Positions 1 to 6,774 of a stretch of 10,007 nucleotides of DNA are shown piece by piece. The DNA is from JBBDRX01 sp040905245. GTDB taxonomy: Bacteria; Bacteroidota; Rhodothermia; Balneolales; Balneolaceae. Position numbers and translations under genes: made by a program. Position 1 is the stretch's first letter; each line of letters opens with the position of its first letter. The notes beneath the pieces are model-generated. The model was not told where the DNA came from. It saw only the letters and a list, made by a program, of their open reading frames with translations, and did not search any database. Location of the stretch: contig JBBDRX010000023.1 in assembly GCA_040905245.1 (NCBI GenBank), forward strand, positions 1 through 10,007. The letters are read 5' to 3'.

Positions 1-343
1 CGAAAAAGTCCGGGTACCGCTCTTTCGGGTCATCTTCATCCTCATTGGCCTGCATACTGATCGCGAGAGGAGGACAGGCACGGGCACAAAGCCCGCAAGC
101 CACACAACGCTCCTGTCCGTCATCTTTGACCAACACGGGTCGCCCACGAAAAATCGCCGGGGGGTCCCACTTCTCCTCCGGATAGCTCATTGTGAAAGTA
201 GGCTGAAACATCTGTTTCAGCGTATACCACAACGCCTTGAAAATTTCAGGCAGGTAGATCTTCTCCAGAAAGCTGAATTTTCGCTCACGGGAATACTCTT
301 TATTCAGAGCGTTGAGTACCGGTTTTTCCAAATTATCCTGCAT
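1..343 (-). CDS. nuoI: NADH-quinone oxidoreductase subunit I, N-terminal part (runs off the left edge)
   Basis: This is the N-terminal 114 residues of the complex I subunit that carries two [4Fe-4S] clusters in the peripheral arm and passes electrons from NADH toward quinone. The reverse-strand frame has no stop up to the window edge. Residues 80-90 read CVACGLCARAC, followed by P: a CxxCxxCxxxCP ferredoxin motif (Cys80, 83, 86, 90) that binds one cluster. The second motif would lie beyond the edge. The region before the motif, with many aromatic residues (LWYTLKQMF around residues 38-46), fits the membrane-docking helix of NuoI. The ATG at 341-343 is the first start codon after an in-frame TAA 24 bases upstream, so the start is firm, although no good Shine-Dalgarno sequence precedes it. 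It lies 93 bases downstream of der on the same strand. Another bacterial-type 2x[4Fe-4S] protein is possible but less likely given the N-terminal region. Confidence 0.88.
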   Translation of the reverse strand, partial: MQDNLEKPVLNALNKEYSRERKFSFLEKIYLPEIFKALWYTLKQMFQPTFTMSYPEEKWDPPAIFRGRPVLVKDDGQERCVACGLCARACPPLAISMQANEDEDDPKERYPDFF

Positions 344-406
344 GGGTGTAGCGACTGTTTGATATTATCCGTTACGTTTATTGAAAATAACCTTTAAAGT
401 GATCGG

Positions 407-419
407 GTTCAAAATGAAC
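407..419. repeat. Short perfect inverted repeat in the der-nuoI spacer
   Basis: GTTCA-AAA-TGAAC is a perfect 5-base inverted repeat around a 3-base centre, starting 17 bases past the der stop codon. No T-run follows it on the minus strand, so it does not look like a standard intrinsic terminator. It could be a weak hairpin or a protein site, or chance. The rest of the 93-base spacer (344-436) shows nothing else I can support. Confidence 0.25.
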
Positions 420-436
420 TTTCGACCCTCAAACCT

Positions 437-1747
437 CTATTTTTGTCGAAAAACCATGGTAATCGGTACCCCTCGAAAACCATACGTTTCCCGAATTCTG
501 TTTTCCAGAAACCGACGATAATTTGCCGGAAGGTCTTCCGGATTGTTCATAAAAAATTTGAACACCGGAGGATTGCTTTTTACTTGAAGCCCATACTGAA
601 TTCGCAACTGTCTCCCTCTTTTTACCGGCAGCGGCCGCTCTTTCAAAATTCGTTCAAGCTCGTTATTAAATACAGGTGTCGGAATTTTTTTCTTTCTCTC
701 TTCCAATACGATATCAGAAACATCCAAAATCTTTTCAACCCTCTGTCTTGTTAAAGCAGAACTGGATACAATCGGTATATAACGAAGAGTCGGAACTTCT
801 GTATAGATATACTCTTCGAACTCCTTCAACAGATTGGTCTCTTTGTCCGGAACCAGATCCCATTTATTCAGAACCAGTACGATTCCCTTGTTGAACCGTG
901 CCGCTTCTCTCAGAATTCGTTTGTCCTGCTGGTCAAATCCCTGCATGGCATCGATCAGCAGTATGGCTACATCGCATGCCCGAAGAGCCCGATCTGTTCG
1001 TACCGTACTGTAAAACTCGATATTCTCTTTTACTTTGGCCTGTTTGCGAAGACCGGCAGTATCGACAAGGATGTAGGTTTTTCCTTTGTACTCCAGGAAA
1101 CTGTTAATTGAATCGCGGGTTGTGCCAGGCACATCAGTAACAATACAGCGATCACTCTTCAGCAGGGCATTTACCATACTGCTCTTGCCTACATTGGGCC
1201 GGCCGACAAACGCCAGTTTCGGAATATCACTGTGTTGCTGCTCATGGGGAGGATCAGGCAGACGCTCCACCACTCGATCAAGCAGGTCACCTGTCCCCGC
1301 TCCACTAATAGAGGAGACCGGAAAAAGATCTTCCAGGCCAAGTGCATAAAACTCGCTTGCATCCTGTACTCTTCGCTCATTGTCCGCCTTGTTGGCAACC
1401 ACGATCACCGGTTTCTCGGATTTTCGAAGCACATCGGCGACAGCCTCATCCAATGGATGAATTCCCGTCTTGCCGTCAACCACAAAGAGAATCAGGTCAG
1501 ACTCTTCAATCGCAATAAAGACCTGTTCCCTGACTCCCTTTACAATCACATCTACATCTTCCGGAAGATACCCTCCCGTATCGATCACTGTAAAGACCCG
1601 GCCATTCCACACGGTTTCGCCATAATGGCGGTCTCGTGTTACGCCTGTCTCGTCATGTACAATTGCATCTCTCTGGCCAATCAGACGGTTAAAAAACGTG
1701 GATTTGCCCACATTGGGCCTACCGACAATAGAAACTACTGGATTCAT
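437..1747 (-). CDS. der: Ribosome biogenesis GTPase Der (EngA)
   Basis: This is a tandem-domain GTPase needed for maturation of the large (50S) ribosomal subunit; it acts in the cytoplasm. Domain 1 shows a G1 P-loop GRPNVGKS (residues 9-16), G3 DTGG (56-59) and G4 NKAD (119-122). Domain 2 repeats the set with GRPNVGKS (182-189), DTAG (229-232) and NKWD (294-297). The remaining roughly 90 residues match the KH-like C-terminal domain, including the RGRQLRIQYGLQV stretch. The length of 436 residues is normal, and both GTPase domains keep all key residues. The ATG at 1747 opens directly on MNPVVSIVGRPNVGKS, so little freedom remains for the start; no clear Shine-Dalgarno precedes it. It is divergent from the small membrane-protein gene (62-base spacer) and followed by nuoI. 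The tandem G domains make the identification very secure. Confidence 0.98.
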   Translation of the reverse strand: MNPVVSIVGRPNVGKSTFFNRLIGQRDAIVHDETGVTRDRHYGETVWNGRVFTVIDTGGYLPEDVDVIVKGVREQVFIAIEESDLILFVVDGKTGIHPLDEAVADVLRKSEKPVIVVANKADNERRVQDASEFYALGLEDLFPVSSISGAGTGDLLDRVVERLPDPPHEQQHSDIPKLAFVGRPNVGKSSMVNALLKSDRCIVTDVPGTTRDSINSFLEYKGKTYILVDTAGLRKQAKVKENIEFYSTVRTDRALRACDVAILLIDAMQGFDQQDKRILREAARFNKGIVLVLNKWDLVPDKETNLLKEFEEYIYTEVPTLRYIPIVSSSALTRQRVEKILDVSDIVLEERKKKIPTPVFNNELERILKERPLPVKRGRQLRIQYGLQVKSNPPVFKFFMNNPEDLPANYRRFLENRIRETYGFRGVPITMVFRQK

Positions 1748-1809
1748 GAATGCCTATTAATACCTATATTCAAATAGAACAGGAAAGGTACAAATTTTCA
1801 TCCTAACGC

Positions 1810-2088
1810 ATGTTAGAAACCTTCTACAATACACTCGGCTTTGCCGGGGCTCTTCTGGTCTCATTTCTGTTTTTTGTCTTTTGCATTTTCTGGCTGGCCG
1901 GCCTTGCCGGTATCAGTAGAATACTGGAGAGCAACAAACGAAAAACCCTCCGGCTGATTGTTGCTGTTCTGATCCCCCCCTACCCTTTTTTCTGGATGAT
2001 CTGGGAAATGATTGCTCAAAAAATTCAGATCAGCCGCAAACAGGATCCGGACACCACAACGGTAGAGAGTAGCAGATCCTCGTTTTAA
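1810..2088 (+). CDS. Small two-helix membrane protein of unknown function
   Basis: This 92-residue protein is not one I recognise. It has two strongly hydrophobic segments, about residues 9-34 (rich in Phe, Leu and Gly) and 48-68 (containing IPPYPFFWMIW). A basic loop (SNKRK, 41-45) lies between them, and a polar tail follows from residue 70. The basic loop would favour a hairpin with both termini on the periplasmic side, but that is inference. The ATG at 1810 is the first start after an in-frame TAA only 6 bases upstream. A purine-rich AGGAAAGG lies 21 bases before the ATG, too far for a standard Shine-Dalgarno. Support for a real gene is that it fills the only gap between der and ldcA, has a coherent membrane topology and has no competing gene on the other strand. 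Its stop overlaps the ldcA stop in a TTAA. It could serve the envelope, but there is no direct evidence. Confidence 0.65.
   Translation: MLETFYNTLGFAGALLVSFLFFVFCIFWLAGLAGISRILESNKRKTLRLIVAVLIPPYPFFWMIWEMIAQKIQISRKQDPDTTTVESSRSSF
2085..2088. other. Convergent stop codons sharing TTAA
   Basis: The four bases TTAA hold the TAA stop of the plus-strand membrane-protein gene (2086-2088) and the TAA stop of ldcA on the minus strand (2087-2085). The two genes thus end inside each other with no room for a terminator between them. Transcripts from either side must run into the other gene or end inside it. Confidence 0.8.
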
Positions 2089-3134
2089 CCGGAAGCGGAA
2101 ACCGCCACAGGAAATTCGAGTAAACGAATCTCACCCCGGTCTGCATCCAACTCCGCATCGAGGCCAAGAGGAAGTGTCATGTTATCCGGTTCATGTCCGA
2201 TATACGCACCATAGAAAGAAGGAATGTTTTTCGGGGCAAGATATCCGGATAACACCTCCTGAAGAGTCAAGCTGGGGCGGCTTCCGGTATCACAATCTGT
2301 GCATCGCCCGAATACAAGCCCGGCTATCTGATCAAGAACTCCGGAAAGTTCGAGCCTGGAAAACATACGATCGATCCGGTATATCTCCTCTCCGATCTCT
2401 TCCAGAAAAAGAATCGCTCCCTCAAGAGACGGCATATAGGATGTACCGATAAGAGACGTCACCAGGGTCAGATTTCCCCCGATCAACCGGCCAGTGACTC
2501 TGCCCGGCGAAATTGTCACCGGATCTTCTGCTTCGCAAACCCTATCCTCATCAATTGGCTGAACCGGAAAAGGGAGTTCAAGCTCCCCGAACGTCACAGC
2601 CCGAAACTGACGTCGGCTATATGCGGTCCAGTCGGACGTACCGTTGGGTCCGTGAAATGTAACCAGACCGGATAGATTTTGGATCGCCACATGCAGGGAT
2701 GTGATATCACTGAAACCGCAAAAAACTTTCGGGTTTTCGCGAATTATCTGATAGTCGATATCCGGAAGAATCCGGTTCGCCCCCCACCCTCCGCGTACGG
2801 CGACAATGCCGTGTATCGTCGGATCTTTAAAAAATCGATGAAGGTCTTCCAACCGCTCTTCGTCCCGGCCAGCCAGATAGCCATACCGTTTGCGGACGTT
2901 CCCCCCAAATCGAACCTGAAGGCCCAGTGACCGAAACACAGCTGTCATGCGGTTATACTCCTTCTCCTCATAGACAATGCCGGCAGGAGCAATCAGGCCG
3001 ATCGTGTCTCCCCTTTTCAACGGTGCCGGTTTGATGAGTTTTCTTCGTGAAAAGATTTTTCCGTTTACAACCGGCCAGACGATCGCAGATCCGGAAAGAA
3101 GAGAAGCGTGTCTCAGAAATCGCTTTCGATTCAT
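2085..3134 (-). CDS. ldcA: LD-carboxypeptidase (peptidase family S66) with N-terminal export signal
   Basis: Family S66 enzymes cleave the L-to-D bond that releases the terminal D-Ala from murein tetrapeptides, usually in peptidoglycan recycling. Over 349 residues the hallmarks are LIAPAG (47-52), VRGGWGANRILP (113-124), the nucleophile elbow GFSDIT with Ser142, the LEEIGE segment with probable catalytic Glu245, and YIGHEPDNMTLPLG with probable catalytic His314. This matches the Ser-Glu-His triad spacing of the family. About 40 residues precede the catalytic domain and look like an export signal: a charged start (NRKRFLRH), then a modestly hydrophobic stretch (SLLSGSAIVWPVV). It resembles a Tat signal with Lys in place of one of the twin Arg. 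The start is supported by a GGGAG box 6 bases before the ATG. The ATG shares ATGA with the nadD stop, suggesting coupled translation. Known S66 enzymes such as LdcA of E. coli are cytoplasmic; a periplasmic site here is inferred. Muramoyl-tetrapeptide carboxypeptidase is the likeliest activity. Confidence 0.9.
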   Translation of the reverse strand: MNRKRFLRHASLLSGSAIVWPVVNGKIFSRRKLIKPAPLKRGDTIGLIAPAGIVYEEKEYNRMTAVFRSLGLQVRFGGNVRKRYGYLAGRDEERLEDLHRFFKDPTIHGIVAVRGGWGANRILPDIDYQIIRENPKVFCGFSDITSLHVAIQNLSGLVTFHGPNGTSDWTAYSRRQFRAVTFGELELPFPVQPIDEDRVCEAEDPVTISPGRVTGRLIGGNLTLVTSLIGTSYMPSLEGAILFLEEIGEEIYRIDRMFSRLELSGVLDQIAGLVFGRCTDCDTGSRPSLTLQEVLSGYLAPKNIPSFYGAYIGHEPDNMTLPLGLDAELDADRGEIRLLEFPVAVSASG

Positions 3135-3745
3135 TTTATGCTCCCATTGTCATTATCGGAATCTCCTTCGTAAAGCTGGTGCTCTTTGATATACTCAAAT
3201 ACACCACTCGGCAGCTCCTCTTTCTTTAATCCACTCCCCGACCGACGCAATGTTGTGGACGAACTTTCCACCGGCGTATGATCCACAAACGTAACCCTGT
3301 CGAGAATTTCGGGGGAGATGGAATCCACTGAAAACCCCGGCCGTTCTGCCACAAGAAGCTCTGTCCGCTCAAGTATTTCCCGATAGCGATACCAGCTGGA
3401 AAACGAGGCGAGACTGTCTTCTCCAATACAGAGTTTGAATTCCACTTCGGGATGGTGTCTCTGAAGTTCTCGAAGTGTCCGTACCGTATAGGAAGGTGGT
3501 TTGAGGGTTCTCTCCAGATCACTGACATCCGCCCGATCACCAAACTCCGAACAAGCGATAAGAAGCATGTTATAACGATCTTCAAACGAAGCAGCCGGGC
3601 CGTTCTTTTTATGAGGAGGATGGGGAGTCGGGAGAATCAGAATTCTATCAATCAGACCGCTTTGAAGAAACGACCGGATGCAAGCCACATGCCCCCGGTG
3701 AACCGGGTCGAAAGCTCCACCGAATATTCCGGCTGTTTGGGCCAT
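3131..3745 (-). CDS. nadD: Nicotinate-nucleotide adenylyltransferase
   Basis: The enzyme joins ATP and nicotinate mononucleotide to form deamido-NAD, the shared late step of NAD synthesis. The 204-residue protein shows the nucleotidyltransferase signature GGAFDPVHRGH (residues 9-19) with the HxGH motif, a TPHPPHKK loop (40-47), the GEDSLASFSSWYRY stretch (108-121) typical of the family, and SSTTLR (162-167) corresponding to the SSTxIR nucleotide-binding motif. The length is normal, with a short acidic tail (about 193-200). The ATG at 3745 is preceded by AAAGGA about 10 bases upstream, so the start is good. It follows bamD by 18 bases and overlaps ldcA by ATGA, so it is very likely translated from a shared message. 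All key residues are present; confusion with coaD (phosphopantetheine adenylyltransferase) is unlikely given the length and the SSTTLR site. Confidence 0.96.
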   Translation of the reverse strand: MAQTAGIFGGAFDPVHRGHVACIRSFLQSGLIDRILILPTPHPPHKKNGPAASFEDRYNMLLIACSEFGDRADVSDLERTLKPPSYTVRTLRELQRHHPEVEFKLCIGEDSLASFSSWYRYREILERTELLVAERPGFSVDSISPEILDRVTFVDHTPVESSSTTLRRSGSGLKKEELPSGVFEYIKEHQLYEGDSDNDNGSIK

Positions 3746-3763
3746 CGGGTCAATATCCTTTCG

Positions 3764-4594
3764 TTAATCCAGATGGCTGACCGGTTCATCACCGGATTCG
3801 TACTGGTCCAGCGCATCCTGCACATCATCGTAGAGTTCTTCGGCCCGCGAGCGATTCTCCCCTCTTGGAAAAAGCTGCAGATAGGTTTCGTAACTGTCCA
3901 GTGCGATGCGGTATCTCTCCTCTTTTCTGGAGGGGATGCTGTTATCGGCGTACTGTAAATAGGCGTCAATCTGATCTACAAGTGCCCGTTCCGCCCAGAT
4001 TGTTTCGGGATAGCGATCCAGTACCAGGTCGAAGTAGATGGCAGCTGCTCTGAAACTACCGGTTCTCATATAAAAATGACCAGATTCATAGGTCTTCTGT
4101 GCAAGCTTGTCCCGAAGCTCTTCAATAATATCACTTGCCTCTTCAGCTCGATCCGAATTGGGATAACGGGCCAAAAACAGACGGAATCGTTCTATGGCCT
4201 GGAGACTGTTTGTCTGATCCACTTTGTATCTCGGACTCATCTGATAGTAGCTGAGTGCAGCCCGGAAGTCTGCCTGCTCACGACGGCTGGAAGATGGATG
4301 CGAAGAAGAGTACCGCTCATATTCGGAGGCCGCCAGCAGAAATTGATTGCTATTATAATAGCTTTCTGCAAGATAGAACTGTGCATCCTGGCCTATATCA
4401 GTTCCTCTTCCAATCGAGAGGACTGTTTCAAAGGCGTTGATTGCATCCCGCCAGCGTTCCTCTTCATAGAGTGAGTAGGCCTTTTCGTAGGCCACTTCCA
4501 GAGAATCTCCCGGCCTGATCAATGACTGGCTTCTGCAAGAAGCCAGTATCATGATGAAAATCAGCAGGCAGGAGAGCTTTTGTAAAGAGTTCAT
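3764..4594 (-). CDS. bamD: Outer membrane assembly lipoprotein BamD
   Basis: BamD is the essential lipoprotein partner of BamA in the complex that inserts beta-barrel proteins into the outer membrane, acting on its periplasmic face. From the ATG at 4594 the 276-residue product starts with a lipoprotein signal: hydrophobic residues 7-19 ending in the lipobox LASC with Cys20 as lipid anchor. The next residue is Arg, with no Asp at +2, so outer-membrane sorting is expected. The mature part is a series of TPR-like helical repeats, such as AYEKAYSLYEEERWRDAINAF (split as AYEKAYSLY and EEERWRDAINAF), AQFYLAESYYNSNQF, AIERFRLFLARYPNS and AIYFDLVLDRYPE. It ends in an acidic tail. An in-frame TTG sits directly before the ATG and would add one residue; the ATG is preferred, giving a TGATG junction with the upstream prenyl synthase stop. 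A weak GGGA box lies about 7 bases before it. nadD follows after 18 bases. Other TPR lipoproteins are possible, but the length, lipobox and YPxS repeats fit BamD well. Confidence 0.88.
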   Translation of the reverse strand: MNSLQKLSCLLIFIMILASCRSQSLIRPGDSLEVAYEKAYSLYEEERWRDAINAFETVLSIGRGTDIGQDAQFYLAESYYNSNQFLLAASEYERYSSSHPSSSRREQADFRAALSYYQMSPRYKVDQTNSLQAIERFRLFLARYPNSDRAEEASDIIEELRDKLAQKTYESGHFYMRTGSFRAAAIYFDLVLDRYPETIWAERALVDQIDAYLQYADNSIPSRKEERYRIALDSYETYLQLFPRGENRSRAEELYDDVQDALDQYESGDEPVSHLD

Positions 4595-5571
4595 CAATAT
4601 TCCCGATCAATTAAAAAGTTCAACAAGGTAACAAGATCCGCTTTATAATCTGAATCATCAAATGGTTCAAGAAGCTCCATCGCCTGTCGATATTCTTGCC
4701 CGATCGTGTCACGTGCTCGTTTCAGTGCTCCGGTTTTTCTGAACAGATGGACAACCCGATCGATATCGCCCCCCTTCAGTGAATCCTTATCCATCACACT
4801 GTATAACTCCCGAACATCAGTTTCATTGCCATTCTCAAGTGCGGTCAGAAGAAGAAAGGTCTTTTTCCCTTCCAGGATATCCCCCCCTCTCGTCTTGCCA
4901 AACTTTTCAGGATCTGCAACCGCATCCATCAGGTCGTCCTGAATCTGAAATGCCAGCCCGATCTTATCTCCCAGCAGATCCAGCCTCTGCAACTCCTCCT
5001 GCGAAGCTCCCGCACTGATCCCGCCGATCTTCAATGAACACGAAATCAGAGCAGCCGTCTTTCCCCTGATCATGTCCAGGTACTCTTCCACACTCCCACC
5101 TTTCTCCCGTTCAAGCTTCATATCCAGTGCCTGTCCTTCACAAACCGTTCGTATTGCCTTCAGTAGAGTCCGCTGAAGATGCTGAAAACGTCTTCCCGGA
5201 GCATCTGAATAGCAGAGCAGCTGTTGAAACGCTTCGGCATAGAGCATGTCTCCGGCCAGAATCGCAGTCGGTTCATCCCATCGCACATGAACACTTGGCT
5301 GGCCTCTTCTTGAGGATGCCTGATCCATTATATCGTCGTGCACCAGTGTAAAGTTGTGAATCAGCTCGACAGACAGGGCCGCCGGAACGGCATCTTCCAG
5401 ATTGCCGCCACAAAGTCCCGATGCCATCAGAGTCAGCACCGGTCGCAAACGTTTCCCCCCGTTCTTCATCACATAACGGCACGGATCATACAGACTCCTT
5501 GGGGAATCAGGAAATGTAAGCTGGCTCAGGCCTTCTTCCACCAGAAGGGTATAGTCGTCAAGTACAGTCAA
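4594..5571 (-). CDS. Trans-polyprenyl diphosphate synthase (short-chain, GGPP/FPP type)
   Basis: This enzyme condenses isopentenyl diphosphate onto an allylic diphosphate to make linear prenyl diphosphates for quinones, carotenoids or undecaprenyl phosphate. The 325-residue protein has GGKRLRP (38-44), the first Asp-rich motif DDIMD (79-83) with the SRRGQPSVH stretch after it, GKTAALI (170-176) and the second Asp-rich motif QIQDDLMD (209-216), plus GGDILEGKKT (229-238). The metal-binding Asp residues are intact. The first motif lacks the two-residue insertion found in many bacterial farnesyl synthases, and Phe74 sits five residues before it, a pattern linked to geranylgeranyl (C20) products; chain length is therefore inferred. 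The start is TTG at 5571: it is the only usable start after an in-frame TAA, and a GAGG box lies 6 bases upstream. Starting at the next Met (35) would remove the first helices. It lies 106 bases downstream of fni and overlaps bamD by one base. Confidence 0.92.
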   Translation of the reverse strand: MTVLDDYTLLVEEGLSQLTFPDSPRSLYDPCRYVMKNGGKRLRPVLTLMASGLCGGNLEDAVPAALSVELIHNFTLVHDDIMDQASSRRGQPSVHVRWDEPTAILAGDMLYAEAFQQLLCYSDAPGRRFQHLQRTLLKAIRTVCEGQALDMKLEREKGGSVEEYLDMIRGKTAALISCSLKIGGISAGASQEELQRLDLLGDKIGLAFQIQDDLMDAVADPEKFGKTRGGDILEGKKTFLLLTALENGNETDVRELYSVMDKDSLKGGDIDRVVHLFRKTGALKRARDTIGQEYRQAMELLEPFDDSDYKADLVTLLNFLIDREY

Positions 5572-5599
5572 GAAAGTCCTCGTTTTTTACAGGCAGCGC

Positions 5600-5607
5600 C
5601 CAATATA
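5600..5607 (-). promoter_or_regulatory. Weak promoter-like box upstream of the prenyl synthase
   Basis: On the minus strand this reads TATATTGG, one base off the TAnnTTTG -7 element described for Bacteroidota promoters. It lies in the 106-base spacer between fni and the prenyl synthase, about 29 bases before the TTG start. I find no convincing partner box near -33, so this is only a candidate. Confidence 0.22.
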
Positions 5608-5677
5608 CAAAACAGAACAGGTTTGGGGAGAGCGATTCGAAAGAAAAACACCTGAAAAATGAGCTGTAAAGAGTTTC

Positions 5678-6712
5678 TTATACCTCCCGAAGAACAGAAG
5701 AGCTAAGGTGAGCCGGTTTTCGGCATCCGAGAAGAGTCAGAATCATTCTGAACTGAACCGTCCATCTCTCATAGAGTGTTTCAAGTTCCTCCTCGCCGCC
5801 CTGCATCACTGCAGCAAGAACAGGCTGGGCAGCTGCCGTAAAATCTGCTCCGAGTGCAAGTGCCTTGGCCATGTCAAATGGTGAACGAACTCCACCGGAT
5901 GCAATAAGCTCGAATCGAAAACTTTCTCGCAGGGAGTGAATTTCTCTGATGCAGTCGACTGTAGGGATCCCCCACTCTTCAAATGGGTCGTAGAGATTCC
6001 TATGGTTTGCCTTGCTTCGTTTTGTCCGGATATTCTCCACTCTGGACCAGCTGGTCCCTCCTGCCCCTGCTGCATCAATGACCTGAACCCCCATGGCCAG
6101 CAGTCGCTGAGCAACCGTTCCCGAGATCCCCGCTCCGGTCTCTTTGACTATCACCGGCAGATCCAGCCGGGTCACAATCCGGGCAATCCCTTCTTCGATC
6201 CCTTCAAAATTTCGATCTCCCTCGGGTTGAACCAGCTCCTGAAGCGGATTCAGATGAACGATAACCGCATTGGCCCGAATGGTATCAACCAATCGACTCA
6301 GTGTATCCTCTCCAACCGACCCGGCAAGTTGGCCCCCGCCAATATTTGCAGCGATGAATGCATCCGGAGCCGCCTTCCGTACAATGGAAAACGAAGCATC
6401 CTGCTCCTTCTGCTCCAGCATGACTCTCTGGCTTCCCACCCCAAAGGGAAGATTGTTCTTTTGACAAAAACGTGCGATGATTTCGTTAATCGCTCCAGCT
6501 TCCGCATAACCTCCAGTCATGGAAGAGATAAACAAAGGAAAAGAAAATTCACGTCCAAGGAGGCTGGATGCAGTAGAAACCTGGTCAGAATCGACTTCGG
6601 GCAGGGAGTTATGACGGAAGTCGTACCGTTCAAAACCGTTCGTTTTGCGGTAGGAAACATCGTTATTCACACAGAGATCCGCATGATCTCGCTTACGCTG
6701 CTCTATTTCCAT
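5678..6712 (-). CDS. fni: Type 2 isopentenyl-diphosphate delta-isomerase (FMN-dependent)
   Basis: The enzyme interconverts isopentenyl and dimethylallyl diphosphate using reduced FMN and Mg2+, unlike the unrelated type 1 enzyme. The 344-residue TIM-barrel protein shows RKRDH (6-10), HNSLPE (34-39), SSMTGG (63-68), GVGSQR (91-96), HLNPLQE (153-159) followed by PEGD (163-166), KETGAGIS (190-197), AGAGGTSW (215-222) and ASGGVRSP. Gln158 matches the conserved acid-base Gln and Glu159 the Mg2+ ligand of the family; the later motifs bind FMN and its phosphate. The ATG at 6712 is the first start after an in-frame TAA; AAGGA lies only about 2 bases before it, an unusually tight spacing. It sits 62 bases downstream of the DUF2480 gene, with nothing else I can identify in that spacer, and upstream of the prenyl synthase, which uses its products. 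Length and motifs are normal for the family. Confidence 0.96.
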   Translation of the reverse strand: MEIEQRKRDHADLCVNNDVSYRKTNGFERYDFRHNSLPEVDSDQVSTASSLLGREFSFPLFISSMTGGYAEAGAINEIIARFCQKNNLPFGVGSQRVMLEQKEQDASFSIVRKAAPDAFIAANIGGGQLAGSVGEDTLSRLVDTIRANAVIVHLNPLQELVQPEGDRNFEGIEEGIARIVTRLDLPVIVKETGAGISGTVAQRLLAMGVQVIDAAGAGGTSWSRVENIRTKRSKANHRNLYDPFEEWGIPTVDCIREIHSLRESFRFELIASGGVRSPFDMAKALALGADFTAAAQPVLAAVMQGGEEELETLYERWTVQFRMILTLLGCRKPAHLSSSVLREV

Positions 6713-6774
6713 TCCTTAGCGGGTTGGTGAACCATTAACGGTATGAGGGGTCGGGACAACTTCTCCTTTGACAG

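Noticed and set aside
1232..1777. A 181-codon open frame on the plus strand, opposite der
   Set aside because: It lies antisense to der, covers conserved GTPase motifs and has no coherent protein features.
1748..1809. Divergent promoter pair between der and the small membrane-protein gene
   Set aside because: An AT-rich TATATT is present at 1765-1770 on the plus strand, but no partner box is convincing for either direction, so no promoter is called although one must exist nearby.
3452..3958. A 168-codon plus-strand frame spanning the nadD-bamD junction
   Set aside because: Both minus-strand genes here are firmly identified; the plus-strand product shows no domain or signal.
5572..5677. Intrinsic terminator after fni
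   Set aside because: T-runs are present on the minus strand, but I found no GC-rich hairpin directly before any of them.
5936..6730. A 264-codon open frame on the plus strand, opposite fni
   Set aside because: It is fully antisense to a well-supported gene with intact family motifs, its predicted protein has no recognisable domain, and such long shadow frames are common opposite GC-balanced genes.
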